From an uncultured Luminiphilus sp. (lineage in GTDB: Bacteria; Pseudomonadota; Gammaproteobacteria; Pseudomonadales; Halieaceae): DNA of 64,000 bases. Position 1 is the first letter of the stretch. Every line of letters starts with the position of its first letter. This document shows, in pieces, positions 27,809 through 36,549 of this stretch. The translations under genes and the position numbers were made by a program. The stretch covers positions 1 through 64,000 of the forward strand of contig CALSVI010000012.1 in the NCBI GenBank assembly GCA_943840615.1, given 5' to 3'. The notes below the pieces were generated by a model, which saw nothing but the letters and a program-made list of their open reading frames with translations, was not told the origin of the DNA and made no database searches.

Positions 27809-28003
27809 GCGAGGCTCTCGGGCTGGCCCTATAATCCGGCTTGCTCACGCGACTTTCAGGAGGAACCGAAAACTCAACGTCAGACTAGCGGCCACCTTGA
27901 TACAGTCTAGCCGGCACCTCTGGTTAGCCCCTCTCAAGCCTGGTTCTTCTTCAATTCAGAAACATCCATCGCACACTAACCGCGGTATTTTTGAGGTCGC
28001 ACC

Positions 28004-28516
28004 ATGACTGAACGGATCATCCAAAACGCCTACTACGTTCCCAACATAGATGAGGGCATTCAGCAGTTTCATCATCTGTGGGGGCTGGGTCCTTTTTTCG
28101 TGCGTCGTCATATCGACTTGGAGAACGTTCTATACCGTGGTCATCCCGCCGAACTGGATATTTCAGCGGCCTATACTCAGGCCGGTGATCTCATGATTGA
28201 ACTGGTCACACAACATGACGATGCCCCGTCCATATTCAGAGATATGTACAGCGCCGACGAGGGTGGCTTTCATCATGTAGCGTTGGACTTTGGTGATCAT
28301 GATGAGCGGGTCCACCATTTCAACCAACTCGGATACGAATCAGTCACGAGCTTCAAAACCGCAGAAGGTCGCGGCGCCACCTATCTCGACACCATGGCGG
28401 CGGTAGGGCACGCGACCGAAATCTATATCGTTAATGACAGCCTTTTTCATTTATATTCGGAGGTCAAGCACGCGTCAGAGCATTGGGATGAAAAACATTT
28501 AATTCTTGAACTCTGA
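28004..28516 (+). CDS. VOC (glyoxalase/dioxygenase) superfamily protein
   Basis: A 170-residue protein with the paired beta-alpha-beta-beta-beta repeats of the vicinal oxygen chelate fold. IQNAYYVPNIDEGIQQFHHLWGLGPFFV opens the first repeat and GFHHVALDFGDHDERVHHFNQLGY the second. His residues in the second repeat and the Glu of ATEIYIVND are candidate metal ligands. The family includes methylmalonyl-CoA epimerase-like, glyoxalase and ring-cleaving enzymes. The substrate is unknown. GAGG precedes the ATG. The GFA-type gene downstream is 98 bases away on the same strand. Confidence 0.75.
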   Translation: MTERIIQNAYYVPNIDEGIQQFHHLWGLGPFFVRRHIDLENVLYRGHPAELDISAAYTQAGDLMIELVTQHDDAPSIFRDMYSADEGGFHHVALDFGDHDERVHHFNQLGYESVTSFKTAEGRGATYLDTMAAVGHATEIYIVNDSLFHLYSEVKHASEHWDEKHLILEL

Positions 28517-28614
28517 CCGCTTCATTGAGAAGTAGCGCGATTGAATTCATTAATACAGCGTCCTAATGGCGCAGTCAGAGCGCATCAACCAATAACAGGA
28601 GTGCTAACTCGCTC

Positions 28615-29055
28615 ATGGAACACACTTGCCAATGCCCTTGCGGAACTAATCAATTCTCGGTGAGTGGCGAACCGATCGTCCGCTTTTTCTGCCACTGCTC
28701 TATTTGCCAAGATAAATACAACGCGCCCTTTGCAGACGTCGCGCTATTTAAATTGTCATCCGTAGCGGTCCCTGAGCAGGCCGTCACTTACGGCCAATAC
28801 AAGCGCTTTGTGGCGATTGATCGCGGTATCTGCGATGAGTGTCATAACCCTGTCATGGCCAAAATGGGCGCAGGGGAAAAAGGTTATGCATTTATTGCAG
28901 CACAGAATTTCGCCAACCCGGAGGCTCTGCCGGCCAGCAGCATGCACGTGTTTTACGGCACCCGCGCCACTGACGTCGACGATCTGTTACCCAAACACCA
29001 CAATTGGTTGAGTAGTCAGTGGGCGTTCTTAAAACTACTGAGATCGGCGGGCTGA
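28615..29055 (+). CDS. GFA/CENP-V family zinc protein
   Basis: A 146-residue protein with the Cys pattern of the glutathione-dependent formaldehyde-activating (GFA) family: CQCPCG at the N-terminus, CHCSICQ near residue 32, and ICDECHNPV near residue 75, expected to hold two zinc ions. GFA members bind glutathione or act on S-hydroxymethyl conjugates, but many have unknown roles. It lies after the VOC gene on the plus strand, and the UspA gene converges on it. Confidence 0.8.
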   Translation: MEHTCQCPCGTNQFSVSGEPIVRFFCHCSICQDKYNAPFADVALFKLSSVAVPEQAVTYGQYKRFVAIDRGICDECHNPVMAKMGAGEKGYAFIAAQNFANPEALPASSMHVFYGTRATDVDDLLPKHHNWLSSQWAFLKLLRSAG

Positions 29056-29100
29056 GCGCCATGGCTCCGCTTTTGGTGTCACCACTTCTCGACCCAGTGG

Positions 29101-29967
29101 CTACACGTGCACCGTGACAGTGGGTACCCGCGCGGAGCGCAACAGATGATTCGTCCTGCTCCCTAAAAAGAGGCTCTTTAAAGGCGAGTGGCTATAAGCC
29201 CCCATCACCAGCATGTCGACTTCTCTGTCGGCCAGCGCCTGCGTAACTTGTTGTTCGGGATCTCCCGGAAGATAGGCCGTTTCGACCTGAAATCCGCTCG
29301 CAGTGAGCGTGCTTTTCGCCCAGTCCAAGTGTTTTTCTGCGTCACTCTTTTGCTTACCCGACATCACGACATGAATCGGCAAATCAGCCAGCCCCGGGTT
29401 AGCGGCAATCAAGCTGATGCACCTGCGTGTCATTCGCTTGCCGTCATAAGCGACCAGCGCACTTTTTGGCTCGGAGAATTCGCTGGCAACAGTGAGTATC
29501 GGCCTGCGAATATTGCGGCTGATGCTTTCAACATGGCGCCCTAGATCATGCTCGGTATGTGCCGCTGACTTACCACGTCGACCCAACACGTAAAGCGCGA
29601 CATCCTGTTGTTGGTCGTCAAGGGTCTCCAGCAATTGTCCATAGCGCTGTCTGACATCGACCGTGATGGCGTCTACACGCTCGCAGCGCTTTTTCAGCTC
29701 ATTGAGAAAAATTCGACCCCGCTCGCGGGTCTCGCGAGACCGCTCACCCTCCTCTTCGGCGAGCCGGTTCAGCAGGTTCTCTTGCGCATCAAAGCCAATA
29801 GCACCACTGTGATCGTCACTGGTCGCTACCTCCTGATGACGGTCTATGATGTGCAACAGCTCGAGAGGCAAAGCAAACCGCCGCGCCGCCCAGGCGCTGT
29901 AGTCGGCTACATAGTCGGCATAAGGAGACTGATCAACACAGGCAAGAATTTTTTTGGATTGCTTCAC
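29101..29967 (-). CDS. Tandem universal stress protein (UspA)
   Basis: A 288-residue protein with two Usp domains: residues about 5-145 (KKILACVDQSPYADYVADYSAW, then LYVLGRRGKS) and 150-288 (PKSALVAYDGKRMTRR, then MLVMGAYSHSPLKSLFLGS, the nucleotide-binding G-2x-G-9x-G[S] region in VMGAYSHSPLKSLFLGSRTN). The ATP-binding motif is clearer in the second domain. It follows the SulP transporter by nine bases in the same operon, a common pairing in which Usp may regulate the transporter. Confidence 0.9.
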   Translation of the reverse strand: MKQSKKILACVDQSPYADYVADYSAWAARRFALPLELLHIIDRHQEVATSDDHSGAIGFDAQENLLNRLAEEEGERSRETRERGRIFLNELKKRCERVDAITVDVRQRYGQLLETLDDQQQDVALYVLGRRGKSAAHTEHDLGRHVESISRNIRRPILTVASEFSEPKSALVAYDGKRMTRRCISLIAANPGLADLPIHVVMSGKQKSDAEKHLDWAKSTLTASGFQVETAYLPGDPEQQVTQALADREVDMLVMGAYSHSPLKSLFLGSRTNHLLRSARVPTVTVHV

Positions 29968-29976
29968 AGATAGCGT

Positions 29977-31452
29977 CTACTGAGGGAGGAGCAAATCTTC
30001 TGCCCCTTCTTTGTCATGCAAGCCAAAGCGATCCACCATCGTGGCGCTGGCCTCGTTCAAACCGATCACTTCAACGTCTGCGCCCTCGCGTCGGAACTTG
30101 ATCACAACCTTATCGAGGGCACTGACTGCAGTGATATCCCAGAAATGAGCGCGACTGACATCAATGCGCACGATATCAATCACCTCCTTGAAATCAAAAG
30201 ACTGGCCAAATCGATCAGCGCTAGCAAAGAAAACTTGCCCCAGTACCGTATAAGTACGCACTCGACCCTCGTCTTCTGACTGAGACCGTATCACCAAAAT
30301 ACGGCCCACTTTGTGGGCAAAGAAAAACCCTGATAGCAGCACACCGGATAATACGCCCTGCGCGAGGTCGTGGGTCGATACCGTCACCGCTACCGTGACG
30401 ATCATGACGAAACTGGAACTCGGCGGATGGCTGCGCAGGCTGCGGATCGAATCCCAATTAAAGGTACCGATCGACACCATAATCATAACGGCCACCAATG
30501 CCGCCATGGGTATTTGTCGAACCCAATCACCAAAGAACAGCAGCAGTAGAAGTAAGAAAACACCGGCGCTGAGTGTGGAGAGCCGGCCACGACCTCCCGA
30601 TTTCACGTTGATCACCGATTGTCCGATCATCGCGCAACCCGCCATACCGCCGAGGAAACCACTGGTTATGTTGGCAACACCCTGCCCCACGCACTCGCGG
30701 CTTTTATTGCTATTTGTGTCCGTCAGGTCGTCCACGATTGTGGCGGTCATGAGCGATTCGAGCAGCCCCACGACCATCAAGGTAACGGCATAGGGAAAAA
30801 TGATCTCCAGCGTTGCCCAATTCAGGGGGATATCAGGAATCAAGAAAACCGGCAGTGTTGAGGGCAGGTCTCCCATATCCCCCACGGTCCTCACATCGAT
30901 ACCAAACAATATGGCAGCCGCCGTCAACAACACAATCGCCACCAGCGGCGAGGGCACAATCCGGGTAATAAAAGGCAACCCATAAATGATCCCGAGCCCT
31001 GCCGCCGCCATCACATAGACCGCATAGGGCACATCGATCAATTCCGGCAACTGGGCCATAAAAATCAAAATAGCCAGCGCATTGACGAATCCGGTAACAA
31101 CCGAGCGCGAAACGAAGCGCATTAGCTCGCCCAGGCGAATCCAGCCCGCAATAATTTGGAGTACACCGGTGAGAATGGTCGCGGCAAAAAGGTATTCCAG
31201 ACCATGCTCTTTGACCAGCGTCACCATCAGTAGTGCCATCGCGCCCGTCGCAGCAGAGATCATTCCAGGACGGCCGCCAGCAAAGGCGATGACCACGGCA
31301 ATACAGAATGACGCATACAGGCCCACTCTGGGGTCCACGCCGGCGATAATAGAAAACGCGATCGCCTCGGGTATCAGTGCCAGTGCTACCACCAACCCCG
31401 CCAGCAGGTCGCTGCGAATATTGGAGAACCACTCCTGCCGAAGTTTATTCAT
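29977..31452 (-). CDS. SulP family (SLC26) anion transporter with STAS domain
   Basis: A 491-residue inner-membrane transporter. [33 protein letters not shown] is the SulP signature region. About 11-14 hydrophobic segments follow, and the C-terminal 100 residues form a STAS-like domain ([32 protein letters not shown]) whose Asp-x-Ser motif is degenerate. SulP members carry sulfate, bicarbonate or dicarboxylates. The sequence alone does not settle which, though bicarbonate or sulfate is likely in a marine bacterium. It is cotranscribed with UspA and diverges from dmdA. Confidence 0.9.
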   Translation of the reverse strand: MNKLRQEWFSNIRSDLLAGLVVALALIPEAIAFSIIAGVDPRVGLYASFCIAVVIAFAGGRPGMISAATGAMALLMVTLVKEHGLEYLFAATILTGVLQIIAGWIRLGELMRFVSRSVVTGFVNALAILIFMAQLPELIDVPYAVYVMAAAGLGIIYGLPFITRIVPSPLVAIVLLTAAAILFGIDVRTVGDMGDLPSTLPVFLIPDIPLNWATLEIIFPYAVTLMVVGLLESLMTATIVDDLTDTNSNKSRECVGQGVANITSGFLGGMAGCAMIGQSVINVKSGGRGRLSTLSAGVFLLLLLLFFGDWVRQIPMAALVAVMIMVSIGTFNWDSIRSLRSHPPSSSFVMIVTVAVTVSTHDLAQGVLSGVLLSGFFFAHKVGRILVIRSQSEDEGRVRTYTVLGQVFFASADRFGQSFDFKEVIDIVRIDVSRAHFWDITAVSALDKVVIKFRREGADVEVIGLNEASATMVDRFGLHDKEGAEDLLLPQ

Positions 31453-31691
31453 GGGGGAACCGATAAAGAGGATGCGCCGGATTGCCTTGGCGATACGCCT
31501 GAATACAGGGAACGGATCGTTTCACTCCAAACCCAGCTGCAGCTGGACCCGGAACATGAGAATGATTACCCAAAAAATCACCGGCGGCGCTCAACTCAAC
31601 TTGCCGCACACGTCCTACAATTCGGCGCCCCGCCATAACGGGTAGATAAACGCCATTGGTTAAACGCAGTTCATTAATCGAGAGAGACACC

Positions 31692-32846
31692 ATGACAGAC
31701 ACCGCATCGGCAGAATTTGGCTTCGGCACCCAAATCCGTAAATCGCCTTTTTTTGACGCCACCGTCCGCTGGGGGGCAACCGACTTCTCCGTTTATAACC
31801 ACATGTATATCCCCCGGTCTTTCGGCGACCCCGAACAGAACTTTTGGCATCTGGTGAACGACGCAATCCTCTGTGACGTCGCCGTAGAGCGGCAGGTTGA
31901 AATTACCGGAAAAGACGCCGCTCGCTTTGTTCAGTTATTGACTCCTCGTAACCTCTCACAATGTGCAGTGGGGCAATGCAAATACGCACTGATTACCAAT
32001 GCAGCAGGCGGCATTTTGAATGACCCGGTGTTGCTGAGGTTGGAGGAGAACCGGTTCTGGCTGTCATTGGCCGACAGCGACATATTGCTCTGGGCTCAAG
32101 GCGTTGCCACGCACTCTGGCCTAGAGGTGAGTCTTTGCGAGCCCGACGTATCGCCACTGCAACTTCAGGGACCCAAAAGCGGCGACATTATGGCCGCACT
32201 TTTTGGTGAGCAGATCCGTGACCTTAAGTACTACTGGCTGGAGCACTTTGAACTCGATGGCATCCCGTTGGTCATTTCACGAACCGGGTGGTCGAGTGAA
32301 CTGGGCTATGAACTGTATCTGCTCGATGGCTCCCAAGGTGATGCGCTGTGGGAGAAGCTGATGGCCGTTGGCGGCCCGCTGGGTCTCAAGCCGGGACATA
32401 CCTCCTCAATCAGACGCATAGAAGGCGGGATGCTCTCTTATCATGCCGATATGGATGCCGCGACCAATCCCTTCGAGCTCGGTCTCGATCGGCTGGTCGA
32501 TCTTGAAATGTCTGCCGACTTCATCGGCAAAGAGGCGCTTCGGCAGATCCGTCAACAGGGCGTCACTCGCTGTCAGGTTGGCCTCGAGATTGACGGCGAC
32601 CGGCTGTCCGGTCCCAATACCCGGCTCTGGCCCGTATCACTGGACAGTACTCCTGTAGGAAAAGTCACCTCCGCCGTGTATTCGCCTCGCCTCAAGAAAA
32701 ATATTGCGCTGGCCATGGTGACGGCAGACGCTGCCACCTTAGGTGCCTCGGTTGAGGTTGATATGGCCGGCGAGATCCGCAGTGCCACCATCGTGCCAAA
32801 ACCCTTTTACGATCCGAAGAAGAGCATCACCGCAGGTACGGCGTGA
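31692..32846 (+). CDS. dmdA: DMSP demethylase (DmdA)-like GcvT family protein
   Basis: A tetrahydrofolate-dependent aminomethyltransferase-fold protein of 384 residues. Segments such as FSVYNHMYIPRSFGD, VERQVEITGKDAARF, LLTPRNLSQC, WLSLADSDILLWAQG and GGMLSYHADMD correspond to the DMSP demethylase of marine bacteria, as remembered, rather than to glycine-cleavage T protein. The enzyme would move a methyl group from dimethylsulfoniopropionate to THF, giving methylmercaptopropionate. The start at 31692 follows GAGAGAGACACC. An acyl-CoA ligase converges on it downstream. Other GcvT-like demethylases (dimethylglycine type) remain possible. Confidence 0.75.
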   Translation: MTDTASAEFGFGTQIRKSPFFDATVRWGATDFSVYNHMYIPRSFGDPEQNFWHLVNDAILCDVAVERQVEITGKDAARFVQLLTPRNLSQCAVGQCKYALITNAAGGILNDPVLLRLEENRFWLSLADSDILLWAQGVATHSGLEVSLCEPDVSPLQLQGPKSGDIMAALFGEQIRDLKYYWLEHFELDGIPLVISRTGWSSELGYELYLLDGSQGDALWEKLMAVGGPLGLKPGHTSSIRRIEGGMLSYHADMDAATNPFELGLDRLVDLEMSADFIGKEALRQIRQQGVTRCQVGLEIDGDRLSGPNTRLWPVSLDSTPVGKVTSAVYSPRLKKNIALAMVTADAATLGASVEVDMAGEIRSATIVPKPFYDPKKSITAGTA

Positions 32847-32904
32847 CGCGCCATCTGCACTAAACGACTCGAACCGGGTGGGGTCGAGGTCCGGACCCCT
32901 TTAA

Positions 32905-32938
32905 CGCCACGACCGGCCCGGCACCACCGGTTGTGGCG
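32905..32938. terminator. Hairpin between convergent dmdA and acyl-CoA ligase
   Basis: CGCCACGACCGG and CCGGTTGTGGCG form a 12-base stem with one G-T pair around a 10-base loop. The position between convergent 3' ends suits a bidirectional terminator, although no T-run follows. Confidence 0.4.
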
Positions 32939-32966
32939 CGGGCATACTGGAGTATGTTGAGAAGGG

Positions 32967-34598
32967 CTACCGCAGCGACTCAACGCGCTCACGCAAGGCG
33001 GTCTTGAGAATCTTGCCCGTCGATGTTTTGGGAAGCGCTTCAAAGATCACTCGTTTGGGCCGCTTATAGCCGGCTAGCTCACCCCGGGCATGTTCAATTA
33101 AATCGGCCTCGCTAATGTCACAGCCTTCTACCAACTCCACAAACGCGCACGGCACTTCCCCCCATTTCTCATCGGGCATGGCCACTACTGCGACACAGGC
33201 CACCGCTGAGTGGCTGTAGAGTGCATTTTCCACCTCGATGGAGGAAATATTTTCCCCCCCCGAGATGATAATGTCTTTGGAGCGATCCCTGATCTCAATG
33301 TAGCCATCGGCATGCTGAACCGCTAGATCCCCTGACCAGAACCAACCATCGTTGAATGCCTTCGCCGTTGTGTCGAGCTGCTTGAGATAACCCTTCATGA
33401 CGATGTTGCCCCGAAACGCGACCTCTCCCTGGGTGACCCCATCCCAGGGCACAGGCCGTCGGGTGTCCGGATCCAGCACCATGACATCCTCCTGCAACTC
33501 GTAGGCCACACCCTGCCGGGCCTTCAGCTTCGCTTGTTCTTCCGCACTGAGGCTCGACCAGGTTGCCCGCTCCGCGCACACCACGGCGGGCCCATAAACC
33601 TCGGTGAGACCGTATACATGGGTAATCGATATGCCCATATTTTCCATGGCGAGGATGGTCTGGGGCGGTGGCGGTGCTGCCGCGGTCATCATGCGAACAG
33701 ACTGTGAGAACGACTGTTCCTCGGCGCCTGCGGCGCTGATGATCATTGACATAATAATGGGCGCCCCACACAGGTGTGTCACTCCGTGATCAGAGAATGC
33801 AGCGTAGATTCCCTCCGCTGTGGGGCTCCTTAAGAACACATGGGTGCCTGCGAGTAGCGTAATCGTCCAGGGGAAGCACCATCCGTTGCAATGAAAGAGT
33901 GGCAATGTCCACAGGTAAACCGGGTGATGGGGCATTTCCCAGGTCACCACATTATTCACGGCATTGGTCCAGGCACCGCGATGGGAGTACACCACACCCT
34001 TAGGTTGCCCAGTGGTACCAGAAGTGTAGTTGAGGGCGATCGCATCCCATTCATCGTCAGGGAGACGGTAATCAAACTCGGGATCTCCCTCGGCCAGCAG
34101 CGCGTCATAGGTCAGCGCACCAATGCACTCCCCACCCGGCCCTTCGGGGTCCTCAATATCGATAATCAGCAAGTCTCGTCCAGATCGCTCCACTGCCTCT
34201 TTTGCCAGCTCGGCGTACTCGGTGTCGACCAGCAGCACCTTGGCTTCCCCGTGATCAAGGATGTAGCCCAGCGTCTTGGCGTCCAATCGCACATTATTGG
34301 CATTGAGTACCGCTCCCAGCATGGGAACGGCCAGCGAGCATTCCAGTGCTTCCGGTATATTGGGCGCGATCAGCGCGACAGTGTCGCCCTTACCCACCCC
34401 CCTCAGTGAGAGCGCTGAGGCAAGCCGCTTGCACCGCTCAGCTACCTCACCCCAATTCCGCCGGATACTGCCATGAATTTGCGCAGGAAGATCTGAATAG
34501 ACCCGCTCGGTGCGCTTGAGCACCGAGACGGGCGTCAGCGGGGCAAAGTTGGCACTGTTCTGGCCGAGCTCTGGCCCGGTGTAGATATTCATACTCAA
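32967..34598 (-). CDS. AMP-forming acyl-CoA synthetase (medium-chain / DmdB-like group)
   Basis: A 543-residue ligase with YTSGTTGQPKGVVYSHRG, GLTEVYGP, the hinge WSGDLAVQHADGYIEI, RSKDIIISGGENISSIEVE, and the catalytic Lys in TSTGKILKTALRE. The opening GPELGQNSANFAPLTPVSVLKR is characteristic of the broad acyl-CoA synthetase group with AlkK-like and plant AAE/BZO-type members, some of which activate methylmercaptopropionate as DmdB. Lying next to dmdA this is an attractive idea, but the genes converge and are not one operon, so it is an inference. Confidence 0.88.
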   Translation of the reverse strand: MSMNIYTGPELGQNSANFAPLTPVSVLKRTERVYSDLPAQIHGSIRRNWGEVAERCKRLASALSLRGVGKGDTVALIAPNIPEALECSLAVPMLGAVLNANNVRLDAKTLGYILDHGEAKVLLVDTEYAELAKEAVERSGRDLLIIDIEDPEGPGGECIGALTYDALLAEGDPEFDYRLPDDEWDAIALNYTSGTTGQPKGVVYSHRGAWTNAVNNVVTWEMPHHPVYLWTLPLFHCNGWCFPWTITLLAGTHVFLRSPTAEGIYAAFSDHGVTHLCGAPIIMSMIISAAGAEEQSFSQSVRMMTAAAPPPPQTILAMENMGISITHVYGLTEVYGPAVVCAERATWSSLSAEEQAKLKARQGVAYELQEDVMVLDPDTRRPVPWDGVTQGEVAFRGNIVMKGYLKQLDTTAKAFNDGWFWSGDLAVQHADGYIEIRDRSKDIIISGGENISSIEVENALYSHSAVACVAVVAMPDEKWGEVPCAFVELVEGCDISEADLIEHARGELAGYKRPKRVIFEALPKTSTGKILKTALRERVESLR

Positions 34599-34683
34599 AC
34601 TTTACCCTCATCAGGATCCAAGCCTGCGTGACGCCTCCGGCGTCCCACGCGGGCTCAAGACAGAGAGTGTAGCGCGAGGCCCC

Positions 34684-35295
34684 TCAGGCAGAAAATGCCT
34701 TGGCGCAAGCGGGCCTGGCCATCAGTCGATCTGCGTAGGCGCTCAGATTGGGATACGCCTCATCGGTAATGATGCCCAACCGCTTCGACATAATGCAGGC
34801 GTGACCAAGCATCGTGTCGGCCGCAGAGAATGCGCCAATCAGATAGTCACGACCGGCTATTGCGGCTTCCACCGGCAACCAAGCCTTGGACAACAGGCGC
34901 TCTGCCTGCGAGCGCACCGTCTCGTCCTGTCGATCGGGGGGCAACAACAGAGTATGGACAACGATGGTATTGATGGGCGGCATGACCATGCCCTCACAAT
35001 AATGAAACCACTGCAGATACTCGGGGAAATGCGGATCGTCTGAGGCAGGCTTTAAGCCACCATTTTTATGGCGCTCGAGAATATATTCCGCAATCGCACC
35101 CGACTCATAAATCGAGATATCACCATCTTCCAAAACGGGAATCCGTCCGAGGGGGTGGCGTGCCCGATGGTCATCGGATTTGAGGTCCTTGGGGTGAAAA
35201 TCCATGCGGTTGAGCTCGTACTCGAGCCCCAGCTCTTCGAGTAACCACAAAGTCCGGCTGGCACGACTGTTGGGGGCAAAATGGAGTTTTAACAT
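34684..35295 (-). CDS. Glutathione S-transferase
   Basis: A normal-length GST of 203 residues. The thioredoxin-like domain has LKLHFAPNSRASRTLWLLEELGLEYEL, the cis-Pro segment GRIPVLEDGD and the Ser/Asp-type ISIYESGAIAEYILE. The C-terminal helical domain follows. The start is the ATG at 35295 with AAAGGAT upstream. The track frame adds 25 spurious residues that run into the promoter element. That element (35352-35370) matches the one before the other GST gene at 4681, so both may answer to one regulator. The electrophile substrate is unknown. Confidence 0.9.
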   Translation of the reverse strand: MLKLHFAPNSRASRTLWLLEELGLEYELNRMDFHPKDLKSDDHRARHPLGRIPVLEDGDISIYESGAIAEYILERHKNGGLKPASDDPHFPEYLQWFHYCEGMVMPPINTIVVHTLLLPPDRQDETVRSQAERLLSKAWLPVEAAIAGRDYLIGAFSAADTMLGHACIMSKRLGIITDEAYPNLSAYADRLMARPACAKAFSA

Positions 35296-35351
35296 GACAT
35301 CACATCCTTTCATTGAGCCAGGATCGCACTGGCCTTGTGTCCATCCATATA

Positions 35352-35370
35352 TTGGCACATAAAATGCCAA
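35352..35370. promoter_or_regulatory. Palindromic operator/promoter element, copy 2 (second GST)
   Basis: TTGGCA-CATAAAA-TGCCAA is a perfect inverted repeat with a 7-base spacer, 57 bases before the GST ATG. Read toward the gene it shares TGGCAT, then GTGCCAATATAT, with the element at 4681-4699. Spacer length and flanking TATAT are the same in both. Confidence 0.6.
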
Positions 35371-35407
35371 TTTTTGAACCTTTGATTAGTGTTCTGCAAG
35401 AGGTGTA

Positions 35408-36463
35408 TCAGAGAACGGTAGACCGCTCAGAGGCGTGCTCGCCCTCGCTGATGAGACGAACACCCAGACCAATCAAACGTATCGGTCGAGACTTTCGCTC
35501 CCAACCCTCAACCAACAGGTCTTCATAGTCGGCCTCTACGGCCTTGGTGCCTACGCGCTCTACAGTGGTGGTAGTGAAATCGTTGAACTTCAGCTTAATG
35601 AAGGCTTTGTCGATCGCGTGCCATGCCTTGGCCGCTTCTATGCGCTCCATCAGGTTGAGGTAAAGCCCCTCAATAATCGGCGACCACTCAGCAGGACCGC
35701 TCACATCCTCTGCAAAGGTACGTTCGACACTGATTGACTTCCGTACCCGGCTAGGCTGGACCGGCCGCTCATCACGGCCTCGAGCCCGTTCATGCAGCAC
35801 CACGCCAAACTGACCAAAACGTCGCCGCAGATCGTGCAAACTCCACTCCCGCACGTCAGCGCAGGTTCTGAGACCGTAGCGGTGCATTTTATCGGCTGTC
35901 ACCGCACCCACACCGGGAATTTTTTTGACGGACAGTGCCGCGACGAACGCGTCGACTTCGGTGGGGGTGACGACGGTCAAGCCATTGGGTTTTTCCCAGT
36001 CGGAGGCGACCTTGGCGATAAACTTATTGACCGAAACCCCCGCCGATACAGTGATCGCCAACTCTTCCTCTACGCGCTTTCGGATCATCTTGGCAATGCG
36101 GGTAGCCGTGAGGTCTTCCTCGCAAACCTCGCTGACATCAAGGTAAGCCTCATCAAGAGATAACGGCTCAATGACTTCGGTGAAATCGGCGAAAATGCTC
36201 CGCATCACTTTTGACGCCTCACGATACTTGTGCATTTGCGGCGGCACGACGGTTAGCTGGGGACACAAGCGCATCGCCTGCGCGGTGGGCATGGCAGAGC
36301 GCACGCCGTAGGCTCGTGCATCGTAATTGCAAGTGGTGAGCACACCTCTGCGCTCGGCGCTCCCCCCCACGGCCATCGGAATACCCCGCAGTTCCGGCCG
36401 ATCGCGCATTTCAATCGCGGCGTAAAAGCAATCGGCGTCGATGTGGATAATCTTGCGCTGCAT
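35408..36463 (-). CDS. dinB: DNA polymerase IV (Y family)
   Basis: A translesion polymerase of about 351 residues. The palm motif IIHIDADCFYAAIEMRD supplies the first metal-binding Asp, and EPLSLDEAYLDV supplies the second Asp-Glu pair. SAGVSVNKFIAKVASD is the signature segment and KKIPGVGAVTADK the helix-hairpin-helix. The little finger domain ends LIGLGVRLI. The C-terminus lacks an obvious QLxLF beta-clamp peptide. The start is MQRKIIHIDAD at 36463. It is followed by the divergent Rieske gene on the other side of its promoter. An SOS LexA box (CTGT-N8-ACAG) was not obvious upstream. Confidence 0.95.
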   Translation of the reverse strand: MQRKIIHIDADCFYAAIEMRDRPELRGIPMAVGGSAERRGVLTTCNYDARAYGVRSAMPTAQAMRLCPQLTVVPPQMHKYREASKVMRSIFADFTEVIEPLSLDEAYLDVSEVCEEDLTATRIAKMIRKRVEEELAITVSAGVSVNKFIAKVASDWEKPNGLTVVTPTEVDAFVAALSVKKIPGVGAVTADKMHRYGLRTCADVREWSLHDLRRRFGQFGVVLHERARGRDERPVQPSRVRKSISVERTFAEDVSGPAEWSPIIEGLYLNLMERIEAAKAWHAIDKAFIKLKFNDFTTTTVERVGTKAVEADYEDLLVEGWERKSRPIRLIGLGVRLISEGEHASERSTVL

Positions 36464-36549
36464 AGCGCGAGGGTACACTGAAAAACCGGGGCTTTACCCG
36501 CACTCTAAATTGCCGCAGGCTTTCTGCGTGAACACTGCCAGGACCGTTG

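Noticed and set aside
27809-28003. AGGAGGAACCG near 27860 as the ribosome binding site of a small gene
   Set aside because: No start codon follows at a usable distance before stops, so it is not a gene start.
35371-36549. LexA (SOS) box before dinB
   Set aside because: No CTGT-N8-ACAG sequence was seen in the short leader between dinB and the Rieske gene.
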